This document shows, piece after piece, positions 29,086 to 38,676 of a DNA stretch of 64,000 bases (the stretch's first letter is position 1; each line of letters begins with the position of its first letter). A program made the position numbers and the translations under genes. The notes under the pieces were generated by a model. It made no database searches, was not told the DNA's origin, and worked only from the letters and a program-made list of their open reading frames with translations. The stretch is from Pseudoroseomonas aestuarii (lineage in GTDB: Bacteria; Pseudomonadota; Alphaproteobacteria; Acetobacterales; Acetobacteraceae), in contig NZ_JBHSCH010000001.1 in assembly GCF_042651065.1 (NCBI RefSeq), positions 186,001 to 250,000 on the forward strand, given 5' to 3'.

Positions 29086-29505
29086 ATGCTCCGTTTCGCC
29101 TCCGCCATGGCCCTGCTGCCGCTGCTGGCCGCCTGCCAGATGGACAGCCGCCAGCAGGTGCTCGGCAGCGCCAACAGCCAGGCGGCGCAGCGCGCCATCT
29201 CCACCCGCGCCTTCGAGACGGCGGATAAGGCCAAGGTGTTCCAGGCGGCGCTCAGTGCACTGCAGGATCTGGGCTTCGTGGTGGACCGCGCCGACACCGT
29301 ACTGGGCACCATCAGCGCCACGCGCTACGGCAATGGCGGACTGGTACGCTTCACCGTCACGCTGCGCCGCGGCGAGGGCAACCGGACCATCGTCCGCGCC
29401 TCCGGCCAGATGAACCAGTACGAGCTGTCCGATCCGGCGCCGTTCCAGCGCTTCTTCGAGACCCTGTCCCAGGCCCTGTTCCTGCAGGCCAACGCGATCG
29501 AGTAA
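29086..29505 (+). CDS. Lipoprotein 5 of the cluster, paralogue
   Basis: 139 residues, the most compact member. The signal is MLRFASAMALLPLLAAC with lipobox LAAC. The mature protein has AALSALQDLGFVVDRADTVLGTISATRY, strands VRFTVTLRRGEGNRTIVRASGQ and a closing helix FQRFFETLSQALFLQ. It probably represents the minimal domain of the family: helix, then a four- or five-strand sheet, then helix. It ends the operon, and a hairpin follows ten bases later. Function unknown. Confidence 0.8.
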   Translation: MLRFASAMALLPLLAACQMDSRQQVLGSANSQAAQRAISTRAFETADKAKVFQAALSALQDLGFVVDRADTVLGTISATRYGNGGLVRFTVTLRRGEGNRTIVRASGQMNQYELSDPAPFQRFFETLSQALFLQANAIE

Positions 29506-29514
29506 GCGTGCATC

Positions 29515-29538
29515 AAGGCGGCGCCGGCATGCCGCCTT
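29515..29538 (+). terminator. Hairpin after the lipoprotein operon
   Basis: AAGGCGGC (29515-29522) pairs perfectly with GCCGCCTT (29531-29538) around an 8-base loop. There is no strong T-run, so termination is likely but unproven. Confidence 0.5.
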
Positions 29539-29699
29539 ACGCCTTATCGTGTCATATGACGAATTGACACCCTCCGGCCCCAATGCCAGCCTGCTTCCGG
29601 AACAGCCTTTCCTCGCGGCACCCGCACGCATGGCGCGTGGGGCCTCCGGGGGCGGGGCGGGCGGTAAGCGGCCGTCAGTGCCGCCAAGGAGGAACCACC

Positions 29700-30791
29700 A
29701 TGAGCACGACACGCCGCAGCCTGCTGCGGGGCGGAGCCGGCCTGGCCGGCGGGGCGCTTCTCGCCACCGGCGCGGCCGCGCAATCCTTCCCCTTCACGCC
29801 GAACCAGCGCTACCCGGACCCGGCGGTGCAGATCCTCGATCCGAGCTTCGCGCGCTACCGCATCTACAGCAGCACGCTGGAGCAGGTGGCGACCGGCATG
29901 CGCTGGGCGGAAGGGCCCGCCTACTTCCCCGAGGGCGGCTACCTGCTGTGCAGCGACATCCCGAACAACCGCATCATGAAGTATGACGAGAAGGATGGCC
30001 GCTTCACCGTCTTCCGCGAGAACGCCAACTACAGCAACGGCAATGCGCGGGACCGGCAGGGAAGGCTGATCACCTGCGAGCACTCCGTCACCCGCCGCGT
30101 CACGCGGACGGAGAAGGATGGCGGCATCACCGTGCTGGCCGACAGCTTCGAGGGCAAGCGGCTGAACGCGCCGAACGACATCGTGGTGCGCTCGGACGAC
30201 ACGATCTGGTTCACCGATCCGCTCTTCGGCATCAACGGCGAGTGGGAGGGCAGCCGCGCCAAGCCCGAGCAGCCGACGACGAATGTCTACCGCATCGGCA
30301 CGGACGGGAAGCTCAGCGCGGTTATCACCGATCTGGTCAACCCCAACGGCCTGGCCTTCTCGCCGGATGAGAGCAAGCTCTACGTCGTGGAATGGAAGGG
30401 CACGCCCAACCGCAGCATCTGGCGCTACGACGTGCAGGCGGATGGCCGGGTGGCGAACAAGACCAAGTTCATCGACGCCGCCGACCAGGGCGCGCTGGAC
30501 GGCTTCAAGGTGGACCGCGACGGCAATCTCTGGTGCGGCTGGGGCAGCAATGGCGCGCTGGAGGCCGAGCCGCGCGAGGTGGGCGGGCGCCGTGTCTACG
30601 CGCTGCGCGGCAAGCCGGAGGAGCTGGACGGGGTGATGGTGTTCAACCCCGAGGGCAAGGCCATCGGCTTCATCCGCCTGCCGGAGCGCTGCGCCAACCT
30701 GGTCTTCGGGGGCCCGAAGAACAACCGGCTCTACATGACCGCCAGCCACTCCCTCTATGCCCTGCATGTGGAGGCGCATGGCGCGGTGTAG
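29700..30791 (+). CDS. SMP-30/gluconolactonase/LRE family protein, Tat-exported
   Basis: 363 residues. A twin-arginine signal (MSTTRRSLLRGGAGLAGGALLA, cleaved near GAAAQS) points to folded export to the periplasm. The rest is a six-bladed SMP-30-type beta-propeller, with MRWAEGPAYFPEGGYLL, RLNAPNDIVVRSDDTIWFTDP and NPNGLAFSPDESKLYV, and metal-ligand Glu, Asn and Asp in the expected places. Relatives hydrolyse sugar lactones; the substrate here is unknown. AAGGAGG lies eight bases before the ATG. It faces moeA end to end. Confidence 0.88.
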   Translation: MSTTRRSLLRGGAGLAGGALLATGAAAQSFPFTPNQRYPDPAVQILDPSFARYRIYSSTLEQVATGMRWAEGPAYFPEGGYLLCSDIPNNRIMKYDEKDGRFTVFRENANYSNGNARDRQGRLITCEHSVTRRVTRTEKDGGITVLADSFEGKRLNAPNDIVVRSDDTIWFTDPLFGINGEWEGSRAKPEQPTTNVYRIGTDGKLSAVITDLVNPNGLAFSPDESKLYVVEWKGTPNRSIWRYDVQADGRVANKTKFIDAADQGALDGFKVDRDGNLWCGWGSNGALEAEPREVGGRRVYALRGKPEELDGVMVFNPEGKAIGFIRLPERCANLVFGGPKNNRLYMTASHSLYALHVEAHGAV

Positions 30792-30832
30792 GCCGCGCCG
30801 GCCGGAGGGAAGCCGCCCGGTCGGATCCCAGG

Positions 30833-32038
30833 TCAGATCCCCAGATCGGCCAGGCTGACCACCGGCACCAGCGCCCCAGCCTGCAGGGCTGGGGCGTGCG
30901 GCGGGCGCTGCAGCAGCGCATCCGCGCCCGCCAGGATGCGCAGCATGGCGCTGTCCTGCCGCGTGGCGGGCATCACCACGGCGCGGCCTTCGGCATCGGT
31001 CTCCAGCCGGGCACGCATGTATTCCTCGCGCCGGTCGTTCTCCGGCAGGCCGGCGCCGAGGCGCACCATGCGCAGCGGCAGCGGTGCCGCCGGCAGGCCG
31101 GAGAGCCGCGCCAGCGCCGGCCACAGGAACAGCACGGAGCAGACCAGCGCCGAGACCGGGTTGCCCGGCAGGCCCAGCACCGGCGTCTCGCCCAGCCGCC
31201 CCCAGATCAGCGGCTTGCCCGGCCGCATGGCGATCTTCCAGAAATCCAGCGTGAAGCCGTGCGGGGCGAGGGCGGATTGCACCAGATCGTGCTCGCCCAC
31301 GCTGGCGCCGCCCGTCGTCACCAGCATCTCGCAGCGCCGCGCGGCCTCGGCCGCGGCGCCGATGGCGTCGTGGTTGTCGCCGGCGATGGGCAGCACCACC
31401 GGCACGCCCCCCGCCGCACGCACCAGCGCCGCCAGCATGTGTGCGTTGGAGGAGACGATGCCGCCCCCCGGCAGCGGCTCGCCCGGCAGCACGATCTCGT
31501 CGCCGGTTGCCAGGATGGCGATGCGCGGCGCGCGGTGCACGGCGAGCCAGGCATGGTTGCCGGCGGCGGCGAGGCCGATGTCGCGTGCCGTGAGGCGGCG
31601 CCCGGCCTCCAGCAGCGTGTCGCCCGCGCGGAAATCCATGCCGGCGCGGCGGATCCAGCGGTCGGGCCGTACCGCCTCGTTGACGCACACCGTGCCCCCG
31701 GCGGCGGTGGCGTCCTCCTGCAGCAGGATGGCATCCGCCCCCTCGGGCACCGGCGCCCCGGTGAAGATGCGCACCGCCTCGCCCGCGCCGACCGCCCCGG
31801 CGAAGGGATGGCCCGCCGGCGCCGCGCCGATGACGCGGAGCGTCGCCCCCTCCAGGGCATCGGCGGCGCGCACGGCATAGCCGTCCATGGCGGAGACATC
31901 GGCGGGGGGCTGGGTCAGGCGGGCCGCCACGGGGCGGGCCAGCACGCGGTTCCAGCCCTCGGCCAGCGGCACCGTCTCGGCGCCGCAGGGGGAGAGGGCC
32001 TCCAGGATGCGGCCGCGCGCCTCCTCCACGGAAATCAT
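30833..32038 (-). CDS. moeA: Molybdopterin molybdenumtransferase MoeA
   Basis: 401 residues. It inserts molybdate into adenylated molybdopterin. Domains I-IV of gephyrin E/MoeA are present: SVEEARGRILEAL at the start, PPADVSAMDGYAVRAAD, FTGAPVPEGADAILLQED, the MogA-like domain with TTGGASVGEHDLV and MRPGKPL, then a C-terminal beta domain. The ATG overlaps the moaC TGA by one base (TGATG). It is last in a seven-gene run from ppiD, a typical alphaproteobacterial order; no lexA follows. Confidence 0.95.
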   Translation of the reverse strand: MISVEEARGRILEALSPCGAETVPLAEGWNRVLARPVAARLTQPPADVSAMDGYAVRAADALEGATLRVIGAAPAGHPFAGAVGAGEAVRIFTGAPVPEGADAILLQEDATAAGGTVCVNEAVRPDRWIRRAGMDFRAGDTLLEAGRRLTARDIGLAAAGNHAWLAVHRAPRIAILATGDEIVLPGEPLPGGGIVSSNAHMLAALVRAAGGVPVVLPIAGDNHDAIGAAAEAARRCEMLVTTGGASVGEHDLVQSALAPHGFTLDFWKIAMRPGKPLIWGRLGETPVLGLPGNPVSALVCSVLFLWPALARLSGLPAAPLPLRMVRLGAGLPENDRREEYMRARLETDAEGRAVVMPATRQDSAMLRILAGADALLQRPPHAPALQAGALVPVVSLADLGI

Positions 32039-32538
32039 CAGGACGCCTCCCAGACCCCGGACTTGCCGCCTTCCTTGCGGGCGAGGCGGATCGCCTCGAT
32101 GCGCATGCCGCGGTCGATCGCCTTGCACATGTCATAGACCGTCAGCGCCGCGACGGAGACGGCGGTGAGCGCCTCCATCTCCACGCCCGTGGGGCCGGTG
32201 GTCTTCACCCGTGCCTCGATCTCCACCGTGTCCGGCCCGGCCGGGGTGAGGTCCAGCTTCACCGAGGAGAGCGCCAGCGGGTGGCAGAGCGGGATCAGCT
32301 CGGCGGTGCGCTTGGCGGCCATGATGCCGGCGATGCGCGCCACGCCCAGCACGTCCCCCTTGCCGATGCCGCCCGCGCGGATCGTCTCCAGCGTGGCCGG
32401 CGCCATCACCACCCGCCCGCGGGCGATGGCGAGGCGGGCGGTCTCCGGCTTGCCGGAGACATCGACCATCACGGCGCGGCCCTCGGCATCGAAATGCGTC
32501 AGGCCGGCCGGCGCGCTGTCCTCGGAGGGGTCGCTCAT
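32038..32538 (-). CDS. moaC: Cyclic pyranopterin monophosphate synthase MoaC
   Basis: 166 residues. With MoaA it converts GTP to cyclic pyranopterin monophosphate in molybdenum cofactor synthesis. The family core is present: LTHFDAEGRAVMVDVSGK, LIPLCHPLALSSVKLDL and TGVEMEALTAVSVAALTVYDMCKAIDRGM, including the catalytic lysine and aspartate. The start overlaps the trpC stop by four bases and the stop overlaps moeA, so the cofactor genes are joined to the trp operon. Confidence 0.96.
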   Translation of the reverse strand: MSDPSEDSAPAGLTHFDAEGRAVMVDVSGKPETARLAIARGRVVMAPATLETIRAGGIGKGDVLGVARIAGIMAAKRTAELIPLCHPLALSSVKLDLTPAGPDTVEIEARVKTTGPTGVEMEALTAVSVAALTVYDMCKAIDRGMRIEAIRLARKEGGKSGVWEAS

Positions 32539-33344
32539 CCCGCCTGCACCATGGCGCGGGCGGCCTCGGTCACGTCCGCCTGGCGCAGCAGGTGCTCGCC
32601 CACCAGGATGCAGCGGGCGCCGACGGCGGCCATGCGGCGCACATCCTCCGGGTCGCGCAGGCCGCTCTCGGCCACCGGGATGCGGTCGGCGGGCACCATC
32701 GGCACCAGCGCCTCGGCGGTGGCCAGGTCGGTCCTGAGGCTGCGCAGGTTGCGGTTGTTGATGCCGATGAGGCGGGTGTGCAGCCCGAGCGCGCGCTCCA
32801 GCTCGCGCTGGTCGTGCACCTCGGCCAGCACCGACATGTCCAGGCCGCGGGCGACATCCTCCAGCTCGCGCGCCTGCGCGTCGGAGAGGGCGGCCATGAT
32901 CAGCAGGATGCAGTCGGCGCCCATCGCCCGCGCCTCGAACACCTGGTAGGGGTCGATCATGAAGTCCTTGCGCAGCACCGGCAGGGCGCAGGAGCTGCGG
33001 GCGGTGACGAGGTCGGCCGGCGTACCCTGGAAATATGGCGCATCGGTCAGCACGGAGAGGCAGGCGGCGCCGGCGGCCTCGTAGGCTTTGGCCAGCCCGG
33101 CGGGGTCGAAGGGCTCGCGGATCAGCCCGCCCGAGGGCGAGGCCTTCTTGATCTCGGCGATCAGCCCGATGCGGCCCTCGGCCACGGCGTTGCAGAGCGC
33201 GCCGGTGAAGTCGCGCGGCTTGCCGGCATCCTGCGCGCGCTTCTCCATCTCGCCGAGCGGCGTGGCGGCGGCCCGCTCGCGCACCTCCACCTCCTTGTCG
33301 GCCAGGATGCGGAGGAGTGTGTCGGGCAGGGTATCAGCGTTCAT
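32535..33344 (-). CDS. trpC: Indole-3-glycerol phosphate synthase
   Basis: 269 residues, TIM barrel. It closes the indole ring in tryptophan synthesis. Substrate and catalytic residues are in LIAEIKKASPSGGLI, VLRKDFMIDPYQVFEARAMGAD, IGINNRNLRSL and VAESGLRDPEDV. There are two possible ATGs, at 33350 and 33344; the second has AAGAG at a suitable distance. It overlaps moaC downstream and follows trpD by 87 bases, the largest gap in the operon. There is no PRAI (trpF) fusion. Confidence 0.95.
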   Translation of the reverse strand: MNADTLPDTLLRILADKEVEVRERAAATPLGEMEKRAQDAGKPRDFTGALCNAVAEGRIGLIAEIKKASPSGGLIREPFDPAGLAKAYEAAGAACLSVLTDAPYFQGTPADLVTARSSCALPVLRKDFMIDPYQVFEARAMGADCILLIMAALSDAQARELEDVARGLDMSVLAEVHDQRELERALGLHTRLIGINNRNLRSLRTDLATAEALVPMVPADRIPVAESGLRDPEDVRRMAAVGARCILVGEHLLRQADVTEAARAMVQAG

Positions 33345-33431
33345 GGTCATCTCTTGCAGCCCTGGGCGCGGGGGGAGAAGCGTGCCGGGGCTTCTGGGGG
33401 AGGTCGGGTGGTCGGGTGCGCGGCCGGGCCT

Positions 33432-34462
<1,031 letters not shown>

Positions 34463-34466
<4 letters not shown>

Positions 34467-35068
34467 GCCGCCTGCCGCTCCGGCGCGGGCAGGTCGGCGC
34501 CGGCCATGGTCAGGAAGTTGCGCAGGATGTCGTGCCCATGCGCGCTGGCGATGCTCTCGGGGTGGAACTGCACGCCCCAGATCGGCAGGTCGCGATGCGC
34601 CAGGCCCATGATCAGCCCGTCCTCGGTCCAGGCCGTCACCTCCAGCTCCGGCGGCAGCCCCTCGCGCCGCACCACCAGCGAGTGGTAGCGCGTGGCGGGG
34701 AAGGGGCTGGGCAGGCCGGCGAAGAGGTCGGTGTCGCGGTGGTGCATCGGCCAGACCTTGCCGTGCACCGGCACGGGCGCGCGCTCGACGACGCCGCCGA
34801 AGGCATCGCCGATCGCCTGGTGGCCGAGGCACACTCCCATCAGCGGCACGCGCCTCGCGGCGGCGGCGTGGATGAGGGGGAGGCAGATGCCGGCCTCGCG
34901 CGGGGTGCAGGGGCCGGGCGAGAGCAGGATGGCCTGCGGCTCGAGCGCCAGCGCCTCCTCCGGCGTCAGCGCGTCGTTGCGCCGCACCTCCACCCGCGCG
35001 CCGAGATCGCCCAGGAAGTGGTAGAGGTTGAAGGTGAAGCTGTCGTAATTGTCGATCAACAGGATCAT
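34463..35068 (-). CDS. trpG: Anthranilate synthase glutaminase subunit
   Basis: 201 residues, class I glutamine amidotransferase. It supplies ammonia to TrpE. The nucleophile is Cys80 in GVCLGHQAIGDAFGG, and the catalytic His and Glu are in VQFHPESI. The start, MILLIDNYDSFTFNLYHFLGDLG, is classic. It is separated from trpE by about 60 bases and overlaps trpD. The pabA/trpG distinction rests on the operon context. Confidence 0.96.
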
Positions 35069-35127
35069 GGTGCGCGATCCTTCTCCCCTGGGCGGGTGCG
35101 GGTCAAGCGTGGGCTGCTCGGCGTCTC

Positions 35128-36648
35128 TCAGCGGCGCCCGGCGGCGAAGCGGACCGCCTCCTCGGCGGCGCGGAACAGGCCGCGCGCCTTGGCCCGCGTC
35201 TCCTCGTATTCCGCCACCGGATCGGAATCGGCCACCACGCCGCAGCCGGCCTGGACATACATGGTGCCCTCCTTCACCAGCGCGGTGCGCAGCGCGATGC
35301 AGGTGTCCATGCCGCCATCGGCGCCGAAATAGCCGACGCCGCCGGCATAGAGGCCGCGCCGCGAGGGCTCCAGCTCCTCGATGATCTCCATGGCCCGCAC
35401 CTTCGGCGCGCCGGAGAGCGTGCCGGCGGGGAAGCCGGCGGAGAGCGCCTCCAGCGCGCCCACGCCCGGCCGGGCGCGGCCGCGCACCTCGCTGGCGATG
35501 TGCATCACCTGGCTGTAGCGCTCGATGTTGAAGCTCTGCGTCACCTTCACCGAGCCGATCTCGGCCACGCGCCCGACATCGTTGCGGCCGAGGTCGAGCA
35601 GCATCAGGTGCTCGGCGCGCTCCTTCTCGTCGGCGAGCAGCTCCTTCTCCAGCGCCAGGTCCTGCTCGGGCGTGGCGCCGCGCGGGCGGGTGCCGGCGAG
35701 CGGGCGCACCGTCACCTCGCCATGCCGCAGCCGCACCAGTATCTCCGGGCTGGCGCCCACCGCCGCATAGCCGCCGAAGTCGAAGTAGAACAGGAAGGGC
35801 GCCGGGTTGATCCGCCGCAGCGCGCGGTAGAGGGCGAAGGGTGGCAGGGCGAAGGGCACCGAGAAGCGCTGGCTCGGCACCACCTGGAACACGTCGCCGG
35901 CGCGGATGTATTCCTTGGCCCGCTCCACGGCGGCCAGGAAGTCGGCCTTCGTGTAGTTGGAGGCGGGCTCGGGCAGGGCGGGCAGGTTGGCCGGCGGCGC
36001 CGGGCGGGGCAGGGGGCGGTCCAGCGCCGCCTCGGCCTCGTCGAGCCGCGCCTGGGCGGCGTCCCAGGCGGCCTGCGGGTCGAGGCCCGGGAAGACCGGC
36101 GCGCAGAGCGTCAGCGTGTCCCGCACATGGTCGAACACGGCGATCAGCGTGGGGCGCATCATCACCGCCTCGGGGATGCCGAGCACGTCCGGCCGCAGCG
36201 CCGGCAGCCGCTCCATGTGCCGCACCATGTCGTAGCCCAGATAGCCGAACAGCCCGGCGGCGATCGGCGGCAGCCCGGCCGGCAGCGGCAGCCGCGCGGC
36301 CTCGATGGCGGCGGCGAGGCTCTCCATCGGCGGCGCCGCCTCGGGGACAAAGGCGTGCGGGGCGGAGAGGGCGTGGCGGTTGATCTCGGCGCGGCCGTCG
36401 CGGCAGCGCCAGACGAGGTCGGGCGCCATGCCGATGGCCGAGTAGCGCCCGCGCGCCGCGCCGCCTTCGACGCTCTCGAACAGGAAGGCGTTGGGCTGCC
36501 CCTGCACCAGCTTGAGATAGGCGCCGACCGGCGTGTCGAGGTCGGCGACCCGCTCGCGCCACAGCACCTGCCCCTGGCCGGCGCCGAGGCCGGCGGCGAA
36601 GGCGGTGAAGTCGGGGCCCTGGGTCGGGCTGGTGGAGGGAGCGTTCAT
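35128..36648 (-). CDS. trpE: Anthranilate synthase component I
   Basis: 506 residues. It makes anthranilate from chorismate. The N-terminal FLFESVEGG segment corresponds to the LLES tryptophan-binding site, so feedback inhibition is likely. The chorismate-binding domain has PLAGTRPRGATPEQD, LVDLGRNDVGRV-type (LMLLDLGRNDVGRV), FPAGTLSGAPKVRAMEII and GGVGYFGADGGMD. Its start overlaps the ppiD stop (ATGA). No trp attenuator leader is visible, as expected for an internal gene of the operon. Confidence 0.96.
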   Translation of the reverse strand: MNAPSTSPTQGPDFTAFAAGLGAGQGQVLWRERVADLDTPVGAYLKLVQGQPNAFLFESVEGGAARGRYSAIGMAPDLVWRCRDGRAEINRHALSAPHAFVPEAAPPMESLAAAIEAARLPLPAGLPPIAAGLFGYLGYDMVRHMERLPALRPDVLGIPEAVMMRPTLIAVFDHVRDTLTLCAPVFPGLDPQAAWDAAQARLDEAEAALDRPLPRPAPPANLPALPEPASNYTKADFLAAVERAKEYIRAGDVFQVVPSQRFSVPFALPPFALYRALRRINPAPFLFYFDFGGYAAVGASPEILVRLRHGEVTVRPLAGTRPRGATPEQDLALEKELLADEKERAEHLMLLDLGRNDVGRVAEIGSVKVTQSFNIERYSQVMHIASEVRGRARPGVGALEALSAGFPAGTLSGAPKVRAMEIIEELEPSRRGLYAGGVGYFGADGGMDTCIALRTALVKEGTMYVQAGCGVVADSDPVAEYEETRAKARGLFRAAEEAVRFAAGRR

Positions 36649-38540
36649 CGGTTGGCGACCTGACCGAGCATGTTCTCGTTGTAGGTGACGTCGCCGCGGG
36701 CGCGCAGCGCGTCCAGATACTGCACCTCGAGATCGGCCAGCATGGCCTGCTCCACGGCGTCGCGGGTGCGGCCGAGCGCCAGCGGGTCGCTGTCCGGGTT
36801 GAAGGGCAGCACCTCCAGCACCTGCGCCACGGCGAAGCCGTTGCCCGTCTCGGCCATCGTGGCGGCGTTCGGGGCGGTGGCGAAGAGCGGCTGCACCAGC
36901 TCCGGCGGCAGGCCCGACTGCGGCTGCGGCTGCCGCCCGAAGGGGCCCACGCGGCGCGTGGCGAGCCCGGCCTCGCGCGCCGCCTCGGCCAGCGGCTTGC
37001 CGCCCTGCACGGCGGCCAGCAGCCCGGCGGCGCGGTCCTCCGCCGAGCGGCGGCGGGCATCGGCGGTCCAGGCTTCCAGCACCTGCTCGCGCACCGTCTC
37101 GAAGGGGCGCAGCGCGGCGGGGATCACCTCGCGCAGCTCGAAGGCGAAGAGGGCGGTCTGCCCGGCCTCGGCCAGGCGCGGCATCTGCCCCTGCTCGGCG
37201 GCGAAGACGGCGCGCAGCGCGATGTCCCGCGCGCCACCCTCCAGCGGCAGCGCGGCGGGCTGGCCCTCGCGGTCGCGGCCGCGGGCGTCCAGCGTCACCT
37301 CGGCCAGGGCGAGGCCGAAGCGCGGCGCCAGCTCGGCCAGGGTGGCGCCGCCGGCCAGCGCGTCCTCCACCTGGTTGGCGCGCTCATAGGCGAGGTCGGC
37401 GGCGCGCTCGCGCTTCACCTCGGCCTCCACCTGGGCGCGCACGGCGTCGAAGCCGCGGCTCTCGCCCGCCTCGATGCCGGTGACGCGCAGCACGTGCCAG
37501 CCGAAGGGGCTCTGCACGGGCGCGCTGACGCCGCCTTCCGGCAGGGCGAAGGCGGCCTCGGCCAGCGCCTCCACCGGCAGCCCGGCGCGGTCCAGCGTGC
37601 CGAGGGCGAGGGCCTGGCCGCCCGCCTCCTGCGCCGCCGCCTCGATGGCGGCGAAGTCGGCGCCCTCGCGCCAGCGCGCGGCGATCTCGGCGGCCTTGGC
37701 CTCGTCCTGCACCAGCACCTGCTCCAGGGTGCGGCGCTCCGGCACCTCGAACTGGCTGCGGCGCGCCTCGTAGGCGGCGCGCAGCTCTGCCTCGGTGGGC
37801 TGCACCTCGGCCGCCAGCGTCTCCGGCGAGAGCACGGCGATGGTGGCGCGCCGGTATTCGGGGGCGGAGAAGCGGTCCGGGTTGTTCTCGTGGTAGCGGC
37901 GCAGCTGCGCCTCCTCCGGCGCCGCCGGCTCGGGCGCGGCGGCCAGCGGCAGCAGCACCAGCTCGGCCACGCGCTGCTCGCGCTCCCAGGCCAGCAGCGG
38001 GCGGGTCAGCGCGTCCGGCGCGGCGGCACCGGCACGCACGGCGCCGACCAGCTGCTGGCGGCGCAGATCGTCGCGCAGCAGGCTCAGGAAGCCCGCCTCG
38101 GAGAGGCCGTTGTTGCGCAGGAAGCCATCCAGCAGCGGCCGGCTGAAGCGGCCATCGGCGCCGTGGAAGGCGGGGATGGAGAAGACATAGTCGCGCAGCG
38201 CGGCCTCGGGGGCCACGATGCCGAGGCGGCTGGCCTCCTGCCGCTGCACGCGCTCCATCACCAGCCCCTCCACCGCCTGGCGGGCGACGGCGGTGGCCAT
38301 CGGCGGCGTCATCTCGAAGCCGGCGCCGAGCTGGCGCTGCACGCGCTGCATCTCGCGCCGCGCGGCCTCCTGGGCCTCGGGCAGCTCGATCGGCTCTCCT
38401 CCCACGCGGGCCACCGCCCGGTCGGTGCCGAAGTTCCGCACGATGTCCTCGATCCCCCAGATGGCGAAGGACAGGATGAGGAGGACGAAGAGGCCCTTGG
38501 CGAACCAGGTACCGGCAAGGCGGCGCAGTGCAGTGAGCAT
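36645..38540 (-). CDS. ppiD: Peptidylprolyl isomerase PpiD-like (SurA N-terminal plus parvulin)
   Basis: 631 residues. A single N-terminal membrane anchor (about 12-30, FAKGLFVLLILSFAIWGIEDI) leaves the rest in the periplasm, where PpiD chaperones proteins leaving SecYEG. A SurA-like helical domain (about 35-200) is followed by a parvulin domain near 250-350 (LALGTLDRAGLP...SPFGWHVLRVTGIE) and a long helical tail. It leads the ppiD-trpEGDC-moaC-moeA operon. Its promoter lies back to back with that of tpiA. Confidence 0.92.
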   Translation of the reverse strand: MLTALRRLAGTWFAKGLFVLLILSFAIWGIEDIVRNFGTDRAVARVGGEPIELPEAQEAARREMQRVQRQLGAGFEMTPPMATAVARQAVEGLVMERVQRQEASRLGIVAPEAALRDYVFSIPAFHGADGRFSRPLLDGFLRNNGLSEAGFLSLLRDDLRRQQLVGAVRAGAAAPDALTRPLLAWEREQRVAELVLLPLAAAPEPAAPEEAQLRRYHENNPDRFSAPEYRRATIAVLSPETLAAEVQPTEAELRAAYEARRSQFEVPERRTLEQVLVQDEAKAAEIAARWREGADFAAIEAAAQEAGGQALALGTLDRAGLPVEALAEAAFALPEGGVSAPVQSPFGWHVLRVTGIEAGESRGFDAVRAQVEAEVKRERAADLAYERANQVEDALAGGATLAELAPRFGLALAEVTLDARGRDREGQPAALPLEGGARDIALRAVFAAEQGQMPRLAEAGQTALFAFELREVIPAALRPFETVREQVLEAWTADARRRSAEDRAAGLLAAVQGGKPLAEAAREAGLATRRVGPFGRQPQPQSGLPPELVQPLFATAPNAATMAETGNGFAVAQVLEVLPFNPDSDPLALGRTRDAVEQAMLADLEVQYLDALRARGDVTYNENMLGQVANR

Positions 38541-38569
38541 CGTATTCCGCGACTGATGAAGGCGGGCGG

Positions 38570-38598
38570 ACCATAGGGAAAAGGCAGGCGGTTGCCAA
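38570..38598 (-). promoter_or_regulatory. Promoter of the ppiD-trp-moa operon
   Basis: Minus strand: TTGGCA (38598-38593), a 17-base spacer, TATGGT (38575-38570). The ppiD ATG follows 30 bases later. The -35 overlaps that of the opposing tpiA promoter. Confidence 0.6.
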
Positions 38599-38620
38599 AC
38601 ACCGGCGCCGCCTGTAGCGC
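38592..38620 (+). promoter_or_regulatory. Candidate promoter of tpiA
   Basis: TTGCCA (38592-38597), a 17-base spacer, TAGCGC (38615-38620). The -10 is weak. It shares its -35 bases with the ppiD promoter. Confidence 0.4.
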
Positions 38621-38676
38621 GGCACGGCAACACTTTGTTCACCACGGACCGCCCGACAGGCAGAAGGAGACCGGGA

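Noticed and set aside
29551..29560. The 10-base palindrome GTCATATGAC before the SMP-30 gene as an operator
   Set aside because: It is too short and isolated to be more than chance, and no clear promoter hexamers frame it.
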